The notes under the pieces are model-generated. The model saw only the letters and a list, made by a program, of their open reading frames with translations, searched no databases and was not told where the DNA came from. From Candidatus Staskawiczbacteria bacterium (GTDB lineage: Bacteria; Patescibacteriota; Minisyncoccia; Minisyncoccales; Staskawiczbacteraceae): a stretch of DNA of 37,910 bases. Positions 1 through 8,684 of the stretch are shown piece after piece; the first letter of the stretch is position 1, and each line of letters begins with the position of its first letter. The DNA lies in contig JACPYG010000007.1 of the NCBI GenBank assembly GCA_016196125.1, forward strand, positions 1 to 37,910. Reading direction: 5' to 3'. Made by a program: the position numbers and the translations under genes.

Positions 1-2
1 GC

Positions 3-1088
3 ACTGACGGTTTCACCGGAGGACCATTTTGTATGGGCAACAGCGTATACAAAAATTACACTACGCACACCTGCAACAATCCGGGCACAGCCAACTCAAG
101 CTGCAGCCAGTCAACAGCTCCTCAACTGCAAAATACATGCGGTTATAACCAAACTTGTTCTAATGGCAGTTGCTCACAGCAAAACAATTTATCTGTTTCA
201 ATTTCATCCTATCCCAATTCGCCGCAAATCAATCAATCGGTAATATTTTCATCGTCTGTTACAGGCGGAACGGGAAACTACATATATTCATGGACGGGAG
301 CCTGCGCAGGATATTCAACTAATTGCATTACTTCTTTTTCACAATCGGGCACATATACAGCTTACTTGTCGGTTTCATCTGGCAATCAAACTCAAAATGC
401 CAGTCATGCGATAACTGTAGGTCAAAATTGTACAGCCAACGCCACGCAAAGATGTATTGGAAACAGTATTTATTGGTATGATTCCTGCGGCAATCAGCAA
501 GGATTAATACAAACTTGCAATTACAACCAAACTTGTTCTAATGGTTACTGTTCCAATACGCAACAAAATTATATTACAGTGCAAACTAATCCGGCCACCA
601 ATACATACAATAATCAAGCAACTTTAAATGGCTATGTTTCTGGTATAAATACCAATAATACAAACTATGTTTGGTTTCAATGGGGGACTACAACATCTTA
701 CGGATTTGAAACAAATCATCAAACTTTAAACTATGCAGGATTTTTTAACCAAAATATTGCAGGATTATCTCCTTTGGTTGTTTATCATTTTAGGGCAGTT
801 GGCCAAAATTATAACGGTCAAATAGTTTATGGCCGGGATTTAACTTTTCAGCTGGGTCAGGTTTTAGGGGCAACAGATATTTCAACAGGTTTTACGAATA
901 ATTTATTAGTTGATTCGTTCTTTCTGCCTTTAATCATTGCTTTGGCCTTAATTTGGCTGTTCAAATCCCGGGTTTTAAATTTTACTCATTGGACTGATTC
1001 AGGCAAAATAAAGCACAAAGATTATGTTGCAAGCAAAGAATTAAAATTAAAAATTGCAAAAATCAAAGAAAAAGAAAAATTAAAATAG
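3..1088 (+). CDS. Surface/secreted protein with Cys-rich CxYNQTCSNGxCS repeats, PKD-like domain and C-terminal TM anchor (5' end outside window)
   Basis: Frame is open from nt 3 (TDGFTGGPFCMGNS...), so the listed ATG at 33 is internal. PKD-like segment VTGGTGNYIYSWTG...FSQSGTYTAYLSVSSG. C-terminal hydrophobic FFLPLIIALALIWLF followed by a Lys-rich tail. Confidence 0.75.
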   Translation, partial: TDGFTGGPFCMGNSVYKNYTTHTCNNPGTANSSCSQSTAPQLQNTCGYNQTCSNGSCSQQNNLSVSISSYPNSPQINQSVIFSSSVTGGTGNYIYSWTGACAGYSTNCITSFSQSGTYTAYLSVSSGNQTQNASHAITVGQNCTANATQRCIGNSIYWYDSCGNQQGLIQTCNYNQTCSNGYCSNTQQNYITVQTNPATNTYNNQATLNGYVSGINTNNTNYVWFQWGTTTSYGFETNHQTLNYAGFFNQNIAGLSPLVVYHFRAVGQNYNGQIVYGRDLTFQLGQVLGATDISTGFTNNLLVDSFFLPLIIALALIWLFKSRVLNFTHWTDSGKIKHKDYVASKELKLKIAKIKEKEKLK

Positions 1089-1098
1089 CTAATTAAAA

Positions 1099-1131
1099 AA
1101 CAAAAAGACGTTTTATGAACGTCTTTTTGTT
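1099..1131. terminator. Bidirectional intrinsic terminator between convergent genes
   Basis: Perfect 14-bp stem AACAAAAAGACGTT/AACGTCTTTTTGTT with loop TTATG; A/T-rich flanks; lies between convergent ORFs ending at 1088 and 1151. Confidence 0.8.
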
Positions 1132-1150
1132 GCACAATAATTGGTAAATA

Positions 1151-1765
1151 TTATTTTCTTCCTTCAAATGCCGATTCCAAAGTTTCCTCGTCTGCATATT
1201 CTAATTCACCTCCAACCGGCAATCCCTGGGCTAAATGAGTAATTTTAAAAACAATTACCGGAGTTAAATTTTTTAATTTTCTTTCAATTAAGACAGATGT
1301 TGCCTTGCCTTCAGGGGTCGGATTTGTGGCTATTATAATTTCTGTAAACTTTCCATGCGCCTTAATTCTTTCTAAAAGATTTTGAATTCTTAAGTTATCA
1401 ATATCATTTTTTTTCATGGTAGCAACTGTGCCGCCTAATACAAAATACAAGCCGTTGTATTTTTTTGTATTTTCAATTGACATTAAATCAGTTTCTTTTT
1501 CAACAACACAGAGCAATTGATTGTTTCTCAATGGATTTTTACAAATGGGACATAAATTTTCAATTGTATCTTGCGGTTCAAAGGGGTTAAAACACAAAAC
1601 ACAAAACTTTATCTTATTTTTTAATTCTCCGATAGCGCTTGTTAATTCGTTAATTTTTTCTTTCGGCAATTTCATTAAATAAAAAACAAAACGGCCGGCA
1701 GTTCTTGGTCCAACCGCGGGAAATTTAGAAAATAATTCTATAAGTTTTTTAACTGAATCTGACAT
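1151..1765 (-). CDS. recR: Recombination mediator protein RecR
   Basis: VGPRTAGRFVFYLMKLP helix-hairpin-helix, C4 zinc finger (CVLCFNPF...CPIC), Toprim region, C-terminal GLPVGGELEYADEETL. Confidence 0.95.
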   Translation of the reverse strand: MSDSVKKLIELFSKFPAVGPRTAGRFVFYLMKLPKEKINELTSAIGELKNKIKFCVLCFNPFEPQDTIENLCPICKNPLRNNQLLCVVEKETDLMSIENTKKYNGLYFVLGGTVATMKKNDIDNLRIQNLLERIKAHGKFTEIIIATNPTPEGKATSVLIERKLKNLTPVIVFKITHLAQGLPVGGELEYADEETLESAFEGRK

Positions 1766-3138
1766 TATTCTGTTATTTCAGAAGAATATTCTCCTTTGTC
1801 CAAGTTTCTAAAACTTACCCTTTGGTCGTCAAAATACAGTTCAATTTTTCCCAATGGGCCATTTCTGTGTTTGGCAACCAAGATTTCAGCTATGCTCTTT
1901 TTTAGGCTGTTTTCATTATATCTGTCTTCTCTATATATAAATAAAACAACGTCGGCATCTTGTTCAATCGCCCCCGATTCTCTTAAATCAGCTAATCTTG
2001 GTATTTGTGGAACGCGCGATTCAACAGCGCGGGATAACTGCGACAAAGCCAAAACAGGAACATTTAGTTCTTTGGCCAGTGTTTTTAATGCCCTTGATAT
2101 TTCTGTCACTTGCTGCACAGAACTATGGAATTTATTAATAGGTTCCATTAATTGCAAATAATCAATAATCAATAAATCAAGGCCTTTTGTTGCCTGTAAT
2201 CTTCTTGCCATTGCTCTCATTTGCAGTATATTTACGGAACCTGCGTCATCAATGTAAATTGGCGCTTCAGATAAAGTTCCTATGGCATGCTGAATTCTGG
2301 AATAGTCATTGTCTCCAGAACCGTCTTGCAGCCTGCCATTTCTTATATTCCATAAATTAACATTTGCCTGGCTAGAAATTAATTTGTCTCCTAATTGGTC
2401 TTTTGACATTTCTAAGCTAAAAAGACCAACGGTTTTGTTTTCAAAAACAGCCGCATGCCTGGCAATATCAAGGGCTAAGGATGATTTTCCCATAGACGGC
2501 CTTGCGGCTAAAACAATTAAATCAGAATTTTGAAGCCCTGCCAAAATTTTATCCAAATCATTAAATCCGGTTGGTATACCTCTCATTTTGCCCTGATTTT
2601 TTGAAAGTTCGTCAATTCTTTCAAATGTATCCGATAGTATTTCTTTTATTGGAGTAAAAACCTGCGTAAGAGACCTTTGTCCAATGCTAAAAACTGTTTT
2701 TTCGGCCTTGTCTAACAAAATATCAACTTCTTCTGCCTCATCAAAAGCCGAAAGGCCGATTTCATGCGAAGCTGAAATTAGGTCTCTTAAAATCTTTTTT
2801 TGTCTGACTATTTTAGCATAATTTGCAACGTGAGTGGCAGTAGGAACAGAATTTATAAGAGAAGTGATATAAGCCATTCCGCCGATTTCTGCAAATTTTT
2901 GCTTTTCTTTTAACCTGGCAGATACAGAAAGAGTATCAATTGGTTCAGACCTTTCATAAAGATCAACCATTGCCTGGTAAATTTCTTGGTGAATATTTTT
3001 ATAAAAATCTTCAGCTCTTACAGAATCAACTATTTTAACGATGGCGTCTTTGTCTAACATCAAACAACCCAGCAGACTTTGTTCTGCTTCTGTATTTTGC
3101 GGAGGAAGTTTATCTGGTAATGTGTTTTCATTTGCCAT
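1765..3138 (-). CDS. dnaB: Replicative DNA helicase DnaB
   Basis: LPPQNTEAEQSLLGCLM N-terminus, Walker A AARPSMGKSSLALDIA, LLIIDYLQLM, ESGAIEQDADVVLFIYREDRY. Confidence 0.96.
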   Translation of the reverse strand: MANENTLPDKLPPQNTEAEQSLLGCLMLDKDAIVKIVDSVRAEDFYKNIHQEIYQAMVDLYERSEPIDTLSVSARLKEKQKFAEIGGMAYITSLINSVPTATHVANYAKIVRQKKILRDLISASHEIGLSAFDEAEEVDILLDKAEKTVFSIGQRSLTQVFTPIKEILSDTFERIDELSKNQGKMRGIPTGFNDLDKILAGLQNSDLIVLAARPSMGKSSLALDIARHAAVFENKTVGLFSLEMSKDQLGDKLISSQANVNLWNIRNGRLQDGSGDNDYSRIQHAIGTLSEAPIYIDDAGSVNILQMRAMARRLQATKGLDLLIIDYLQLMEPINKFHSSVQQVTEISRALKTLAKELNVPVLALSQLSRAVESRVPQIPRLADLRESGAIEQDADVVLFIYREDRYNENSLKKSIAEILVAKHRNGPLGKIELYFDDQRVSFRNLDKGEYSSEITE

Positions 3139-3139
3139 A

Positions 3140-4582
3140 TTAAGCAGAATGTCTAATAATCTGTCCCTCTTTTGTATCTTCCATTATATAACCCATTTTT
3201 TCAATTTCAATGCGAATTTCGTCCGCTCTCTGCCAGTTTTGTTCTTTGCGGTATTTTTCTCTAATGTTTATTAATTTTTTAACATCAGAAGGTATTTTTT
3301 GTTTTTTAGTTTTCTTAAAATCTATTATTCCAAAAATTTGGTTTAATTTTTCAAAGAAGCTATAAATTTCCCGGGCCAATTTCTTTGAAAGGCCCATAGG
3401 GCGTTCCTCATCTTTTAAAAATTTATTAGCTTCTTTTATAAAATTAAAAATAACGGCAAAGGCCATTGGTGTATTAAAATCATCGTCTAACTCTTTATAA
3501 AAATCTATTTCTGCCTTTTTAAATATTTTTTCAATAATTTTGTCATTTTTTGCCAGCTGACTTATTTTTTGTGTTTTGGCATCTTCTATCTTTCTTAAAA
3601 ATTCTTCAATTTTTTCTAAGGCGGATTTTACTTCAATCATCAAAGATTCAGAATAATCAAGAGGGGATCTCCATAAATTCTTTGATATTAAAAATCTTAA
3701 TTGTTGTTTGGAGTGCCTTTTTAAAAAATCATCTATTGTCACAAAATTTTTAAGTGATTTAGACATTTTTTGTTCAGAAATTGTTAAAAATCCCGTATGC
3801 ATCCAATACCTTACAAATGGTCTCTTTCCAGAAATTGCTTCCATTTGTGAAATTTCTGCTTCATGGTGAGGAAATATAAGATCTCGGCTTCCTCCGTGAA
3901 TATCGTATTGCGCTCCAAAAAAACTCTCTGTGATTGCAGTATCCTCAATGTGCCAGCCAGGCCTTCCTTTGCCAAATTGGCTAGGCCAGCCGGGTTCGGA
4001 TATGTCTTGCTTGAATTTCCACAAACAAAAGTCGCCCCTGTTTTTTTTATCTTTGCTGTAATCAATCCTGGAAACAGAATCCTCCGCTTCCAGCGCAGTT
4101 CTGCCCGATAATTTGCCATAGTTTTTAAATTTACTTATATCGTAATAAATTCCATCATCCAATTTATAGGCATAGCCTTTTTTTAAAAGTATTTCTATTT
4201 GGCTTATTATTTTTTTAATATAACTTGTTGCTTTGGCGTATTTTGTAACGCTGTTGATTCCCAAACTTTTCATTGATTTTAAGTATTCTTTTTCAAAAAC
4301 CGAAGCTAATTTTTTAGGCAGAACTCCTTTTTCTCGGGCTCGGGCAATTATTTTGTCATCTAAATCTGTGATATTTTGCAGATAAAAAACATTAAAACCG
4401 ATTTGTCTTAAATATTTAGCGAAGGAATCAAAAATAACACATGTTCTGGCATGGCCCAAATGAGCAAAGTCATAAACAGTCGGCCCGCAAACAAAAAGAT
4501 TAACTTTTTTGTTTTTTAGCGGTAAAAACTTTTCTTTTTTGCCGGAAAGAGTGTTATATATTTTTAAATTGTGTTTTATCAT
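3140..4582 (-). CDS. cysS: Cysteinyl-tRNA synthetase
   Basis: VNLFVCGPTVYDFAHLGHARTCV, GWHIEDTA, HGGSRDLIFPHHEAEISQ, KMSKSLKNFV. Confidence 0.97.
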   Translation of the reverse strand: MIKHNLKIYNTLSGKKEKFLPLKNKKVNLFVCGPTVYDFAHLGHARTCVIFDSFAKYLRQIGFNVFYLQNITDLDDKIIARAREKGVLPKKLASVFEKEYLKSMKSLGINSVTKYAKATSYIKKIISQIEILLKKGYAYKLDDGIYYDISKFKNYGKLSGRTALEAEDSVSRIDYSKDKKNRGDFCLWKFKQDISEPGWPSQFGKGRPGWHIEDTAITESFFGAQYDIHGGSRDLIFPHHEAEISQMEAISGKRPFVRYWMHTGFLTISEQKMSKSLKNFVTIDDFLKRHSKQQLRFLISKNLWRSPLDYSESLMIEVKSALEKIEEFLRKIEDAKTQKISQLAKNDKIIEKIFKKAEIDFYKELDDDFNTPMAFAVIFNFIKEANKFLKDEERPMGLSKKLAREIYSFFEKLNQIFGIIDFKKTKKQKIPSDVKKLINIREKYRKEQNWQRADEIRIEIEKMGYIMEDTKEGQIIRHSA

Positions 4583-5205
4583 ATTTTTAGTTTATTTATC
4601 GGACGAATCTCCAGTATTTTATAAAAAATATTCAATAGCGCAAAAGCGACCGAAACCCACAAAATATCAATAAAAAACCGGTGCGGGGGATTTGGCCAGA
4701 AAAACAATATTGCCGCAAAAACCAATGACTGCATAACCATTTTGGTTTTTCCGAAAATATTTGATTCAAGGTATACTTTTTTTGTTTTATAATATATTGA
4801 AACAAAAGTGTTGGCCACTTCTATTAAAAGCAAAACCAATAGCAGCCACCTATGGGCTTCAAATAAGCTATAAACGGCTATGGTTATTATTATAATTCTA
4901 TCGGCCACAGGGTCTAACATAGCCCCCAGTTCGGTAACCATATTTTTGCCTCTGGCAACCGAACCGTCTAAAAGGTCGGTTAAAACTCCGAAAAAAAATA
5001 GAGATACGATTAAGATTTTATCTTCTATTTTGAAAAAGAATAATAAAATAAAAAGCAAAACTCCAATAATAATTCTTACAGTTGTTATTTTATTCGGCGT
5101 AATTTTGCTTGGCCAATACGGTTTGATAAAAACAAAAAGGATTTCGTCTCTGTAAGAATCAATTTTTTCAAGGAATAATTTTAGGCCTTCTATAAATTTA
5201 TTCAT
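4579..5205 (-). CDS. pgsA: CDP-alcohol phosphatidyltransferase (PgsA-like)
   Basis: Motif DGSVAR-x7-LGAMLDPVADR (DGxxAR...GxxxDxxxD) plus multiple TM segments. Confidence 0.88.
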   Translation of the reverse strand: MNKFIEGLKLFLEKIDSYRDEILFVFIKPYWPSKITPNKITTVRIIIGVLLFILLFFFKIEDKILIVSLFFFGVLTDLLDGSVARGKNMVTELGAMLDPVADRIIIITIAVYSLFEAHRWLLLVLLLIEVANTFVSIYYKTKKVYLESNIFGKTKMVMQSLVFAAILFFWPNPPHRFFIDILWVSVAFALLNIFYKILEIRPINKLKI

Positions 5206-5211
5206 TGCCGT

Positions 5212-5240
5212 ATTCTACCAAAGATTATTAGATTTGTTAA
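5212..5240 (-). promoter_or_regulatory. Sigma70-type promoter for pgsA (leaderless geometry)
   Basis: Minus strand: TTAACA (5240-5235), 17-nt spacer, TAGAAT (5217-5212), then exactly 6 nt (ACGGCA) to the ATG at 5205. Confidence 0.65.
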
Positions 5241-5241
5241 G

Positions 5242-5280
5242 CCCCGTTAGAGGTTTATTATCGCAAACCTCTAAACGGGG
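5242..5280. repeat. Inverted repeat with CCCCGTTAGA/TCTAAACGGGG core between divergent promoters
   Basis: CCCCGTTAGAGGTTT-attatcgc-AAACCTCTAAACGGGG; one bulged A in an otherwise complementary stem. Confidence 0.8.
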
Positions 5281-5322
5281 TAAGCCCTCTGTTTCCAGAA
5301 TAAATTTTTTATGATAATCTGA

Positions 5323-5328
5323 TATAAT
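5323..5328 (+). promoter_or_regulatory. Candidate -10 box for dnaX
   Basis: Perfect TATAAT 15 nt upstream of the dnaX ATG (5344); no convincing -35 seen. Confidence 0.4.
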
Positions 5329-5343
5329 TGTAAAAATAGCATT

Positions 5344-6447
5344 ATGAATAATTTAGTTTTATATCGCAAATACAGGCCTCAAAGTTTTTCTGAAATAATA
5401 GGGCAGGAACATATTGTCCAAACTTTAACCAACTCAATTTCTGCAAAATCTATTTCCCATGCTTATTTGTTTACGGGACCTCGGGGCAGCGGCAAAACAA
5501 CAATTGCCCGTCTTTTTGCAAAAGCCATTAACTGCCACGACTTATCTTCTTTTGAGCCATGCAATAAATGTTCTTCCTGCCTTGAGATTATGCAGTCCAA
5601 ATCAATGGATTTAATTGAGATTGATGCGGCCTCTCACACCGGAGTTGACGATGTAAGGGAATTGATAGAAGGAATTAAATTTTCTCCCGTAAAATCAAAA
5701 TACAAAATTTTTATAATTGACGAATGCCACCAATTAAGCAAGTCGGCTGCCAATGCCTTATTAAAAACTCTCGAAGAACCGCCTGGCCACGCTATTTTTA
5801 TACTGGCTACCACAGAGGTTCATAAAATGATACCGACAATAATTTCAAGATGCCAGAGATTTGATTTCAAAAGATTGCAGATTTCAGAAATTATTAAAAA
5901 GCTGGAATTTATTTCTAAAAAAGAAAATATAAAATTCGAAGATTCTGCCTTATCTTTGATTGCTTTTAATTCTCGGGGCTCGTTCCGCGACGCAGAATCA
6001 CTTTTAGATCAGTGCATTAGTTTTTCCGGTAAAACCGGCGCAATAAAAACAGACGATATAAAAGAGCTTTTAGGCATTGTTGAGGCCAGCCAAATTGCCC
6101 AGCTTGTTGATTATCTTTCGCAAAAAAACACAAAAGACTCAATTTTGTATTTAAACTCAATGGCAGACAACGGCATTGATTTGCAAGAATTCACCAAAAC
6201 ATTGGTTTTTTATTTAAGGCAGTCATTGCTTCTAAAAATAAATCCTGATTTTTTGAATTTGCAAAACTCCGGCCTTTCGGATAAAGAAATAGAGAAAATG
6301 AAGAATCAAACAGCCAATTTAAACAATAAAGACATTCAAAATATGCTGGAACTTTTTATTGAAGCAGAAAACAAAATGAAATATTCAGCAATACCGCAAC
6401 TTCCTTTAGAATTAGCCATTGTTGACATTACCTATGAGGAAGTGTAG
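5344..6447 (+). CDS. dnaX: DNA polymerase III subunit gamma/tau (short form)
   Basis: LYRKYRPQSFSEIIGQEHIVQTL, Walker A GPRGSGKTTIARLFAKAINC, zinc-binding CNKCSSC, Walker B IFIIDECHQLS, SRC motif; 367 aa. Confidence 0.95.
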   Translation: MNNLVLYRKYRPQSFSEIIGQEHIVQTLTNSISAKSISHAYLFTGPRGSGKTTIARLFAKAINCHDLSSFEPCNKCSSCLEIMQSKSMDLIEIDAASHTGVDDVRELIEGIKFSPVKSKYKIFIIDECHQLSKSAANALLKTLEEPPGHAIFILATTEVHKMIPTIISRCQRFDFKRLQISEIIKKLEFISKKENIKFEDSALSLIAFNSRGSFRDAESLLDQCISFSGKTGAIKTDDIKELLGIVEASQIAQLVDYLSQKNTKDSILYLNSMADNGIDLQEFTKTLVFYLRQSLLLKINPDFLNLQNSGLSDKEIEKMKNQTANLNNKDIQNMLELFIEAENKMKYSAIPQLPLELAIVDITYEEV

Positions 6448-6451
6448 TAAT

Positions 6452-6480
6452 TTGCAGTATTTGAACTAAGGTAGTACAAT
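6452..6480 (+). promoter_or_regulatory. Candidate promoter of the HTH/endonuclease-like gene
   Basis: TTGCAG (6452-6457), 17-nt spacer, TACAAT (6475-6480). Confidence 0.45.
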
Positions 6481-6503
6481 TAATTTATACTAAAGCTTAG
6501 TTC
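6463..6503. promoter_or_regulatory. Nested inverted repeat just upstream of the 6508 start codon (possible operator or leader hairpin)
   Basis: GAACTAAG (6463-6470)/CTTAGTTC (6496-6503) outer arms and TAGTA (6472-6476)/TACTA (6488-6492) inner arms; overlaps the putative -10. Confidence 0.6.
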
Positions 6504-6507
6504 TATT

Positions 6508-7203
6508 ATGAAATCAAAAATTGAAGAAAAAAATAAAGCGATAGAATTGCGAAAACAAGGACTATCTTACAGGGAGATTTTGGAACAAATTCCGGTTGCT
6601 AAATCGTCGTTGTCTTTATGGCTAAAAAGTGTTAAATTAGCAGATAGTCAGAGACAAAGATTAACTGATAAAAAACTGGCTTCTGCACGGAGAGGATCAC
6701 AAAAAATGAAAGATATTAGGATAGCTCTTACAAAACAAATAAAAGATAAAGCAAGAAAAGAGATAGGGAAGTTATCAAAAAGAGAATTATGGTTAATTGG
6801 CATAGCATTATACTGGGCAGAGGGGAGCAAAGAAAAAGAATATCGACCAGGGGCTGGAATCAAATTTACCAATTCGGACCCAATGATGATTAAAATTTTT
6901 CTAAAGTGGCTCTTTGAAGTCGCTAATATATCAAAAGAAAAAATTTATCTTGATATTATTATCCACGAAAATAATAAAAACAGATTAGAAGAAGTAATTA
7001 GTTATTGGTCAGAATATACTGGTTTTTCAAAAGAAAGTTTTAAACGTATTTATTTTAAAAATAATAAAATAAAAATACATAGAAAAAATATAGGGAATAA
7101 TTATTTTGGCTTACTAAGAATAATAGTTAGAGAAGGTTCTACTTTAAATAGAAAGATTCAAGGTTGGACCGAAGGTATTTATCAACATTCCGGGGTCGTC
7201 TAA
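6508..7203 (+). CDS. HTH protein with LAGLIDADG-endonuclease-like C-terminal region
   Basis: N-terminal KAIELRKQGLSYREILEQIPVAKSSLSLWL (resolvase-type HTH); then LIGIALYWAEGSKEKEYRPGAGIKFTNSDPMMIKIFLKWL, resembling a LAGLIDADG-type core. Stop codon lies 15 nt inside tRNA-Gln. Confidence 0.6.
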   Translation: MKSKIEEKNKAIELRKQGLSYREILEQIPVAKSSLSLWLKSVKLADSQRQRLTDKKLASARRGSQKMKDIRIALTKQIKDKARKEIGKLSKRELWLIGIALYWAEGSKEKEYRPGAGIKFTNSDPMMIKIFLKWLFEVANISKEKIYLDIIIHENNKNRLEEVISYWSEYTGFSKESFKRIYFKNNKIKIHRKNIGNNYFGLLRIIVREGSTLNRKIQGWTEGIYQHSGVV

Positions 7204-7259
7204 TGGTAGGACTTGGAGCTTTGGACTCCACTATTTTGGTTCGAATCCAAGCCCCGGAG
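7189..7259 (+). tRNA. tRNA-Gln (anticodon TTG)
   Basis: Acceptor TCCGGGG/CCCCGGA, anticodon stem TGGAG/CTCCA with loop CTTTGGA, T-loop GGTTCGAATCC, discriminator G; CCA not encoded. Confidence 0.93.
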
Positions 7260-7358
7260 CAGAGTATCAGATTAAAAAATTGTACTGATGCAAAGAAGAG
7301 CGGTTTTTTTAGTATTCATTATTATTTTATTAAAGAAATTATTGTAGTTTAATTCATT

Positions 7359-8657
7359 ATGATTCTTCAAAACTGGTGGTATACAACGCTTTTAAATACT
7401 AAGGTTGATGCTTGTTCGCCCCTAATAGAAAATATTTCTTGTGATGTTTTAGTAGTGGGTGGCGGCATGGCAGGATTACATGCCGCCAAATATCTGACTG
7501 AGGCTGGCAGGAAAGTTGTTCTCCTTGAACGGAATATTTGTGGCGGCAGTTCTACCGGAAAAAGCGCCGGTTTTCTTACTCCAGACAGCGAACTTGAATT
7601 GGGCCAGCTTGTAAGACGTTATGGTTCAGAAGATGCAAAAGTTGTCTGGAGCATCGCTTCACAAGGAGTTGATTTGATAATTCAAAATATCAAAAAACAT
7701 GATATCAAATGTGATTTATTAAAACAGGATAGTCTTTTTGTAGGCCTTGGCCAAAAGGGGTCTCAAGAAGTTCAAGAAGAAGCGTACGCTCGTAAAAAAC
7801 TCAACCTCCCATTCACACTTTACCACAAAGAAGAACTTAAAAAAATTAATACTGGCAGAGAATATACTCTCGGCATTCAGTATAGCGATACATATGGTAT
7901 TAACCCGTTGCTCTATGCGCAAGAACTAAAAAAAATCCTACTCACATTAGGAGTAAAAATTTACGAAAGCACCGAAGTAACAGAAATTAAGGGCCATACT
8001 GCCAAGACTCATTTAGGTTCAGTAACCGCAGAAAATATTATTATCTGCATAGATAAAATGAAGCCGAGTTTTTCTAGAGTCGCAAAGCAGACATATCATG
8101 CCCAGACATTTTTAAGCATCAGCGAGCCACTGGAAAAAAAAGACATAAAGGATATGTTTCCAATCACAGATGTTATGTGTTGGGATTCAAAACTTGTTTA
8201 TACTTACTACCGCTTGACTGGCGATAACAGATTACTGGTGGGTGGTGGCTCGGCGCTTACTACTTTTTCTTCCATGGATGTTACTCCACCCAAAATTATT
8301 GAAAGAGTTATCGGTGGATTAAAAAAACAGTTTCCGATATTAAACCATGTGGAATTCATCCAATATTGGCCGGGACGAATTGATACTACCAAAGATTTAA
8401 TTCCAATAGTTGATTTCGATTCTCAAATGCCTCACGTGCAGTATGTTTTAGGATGCGTCGGTCTTCCTTGGGCGGCTTTTTGTGGTGATTATGCCGCCCG
8501 CCGGCTTTTAGAACCAGAATACTGCCATATTTATTGCAAGTATTTGAAAATTCAAAGAAAATATTTTATTCCATTTACACTCCAAAGAATTCTTGGTAAA
8601 ATGATAACATTCTCACTAAATAATATTTTTAGTAAATATATTCAAAAGGGTTATTAA
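7359..8657 (+). CDS. FAD-dependent oxidoreductase (DAO/PuuB-like)
   Basis: CDVLVVGGGMAGLHAAKYLTEAGRKVVLLER dinucleotide-binding motif, GGSSTGKSAGFL, C-terminal YVLGCVGLPWAAFCGDYAARRL. Confidence 0.85.
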   Translation: MILQNWWYTTLLNTKVDACSPLIENISCDVLVVGGGMAGLHAAKYLTEAGRKVVLLERNICGGSSTGKSAGFLTPDSELELGQLVRRYGSEDAKVVWSIASQGVDLIIQNIKKHDIKCDLLKQDSLFVGLGQKGSQEVQEEAYARKKLNLPFTLYHKEELKKINTGREYTLGIQYSDTYGINPLLYAQELKKILLTLGVKIYESTEVTEIKGHTAKTHLGSVTAENIIICIDKMKPSFSRVAKQTYHAQTFLSISEPLEKKDIKDMFPITDVMCWDSKLVYTYYRLTGDNRLLVGGGSALTTFSSMDVTPPKIIERVIGGLKKQFPILNHVEFIQYWPGRIDTTKDLIPIVDFDSQMPHVQYVLGCVGLPWAAFCGDYAARRLLEPEYCHIYCKYLKIQRKYFIPFTLQRILGKMITFSLNNIFSKYIQKGY

Positions 8658-8684
8658 TTTATTTATAACTATAGATATTTTAAT

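Noticed and set aside
3811-4119. 102-aa ORF overlapping cysS in another frame
   Set aside because: Lies wholly inside cysS with no independent motif.
4880-5155. 91-aa ORF antisense to pgsA
   Set aside because: Hydrophobic shadow of a membrane-protein gene.
7164-7352. 62-aa ORF across tRNA-Gln
   Set aside because: Translation of the tRNA itself; no domain.
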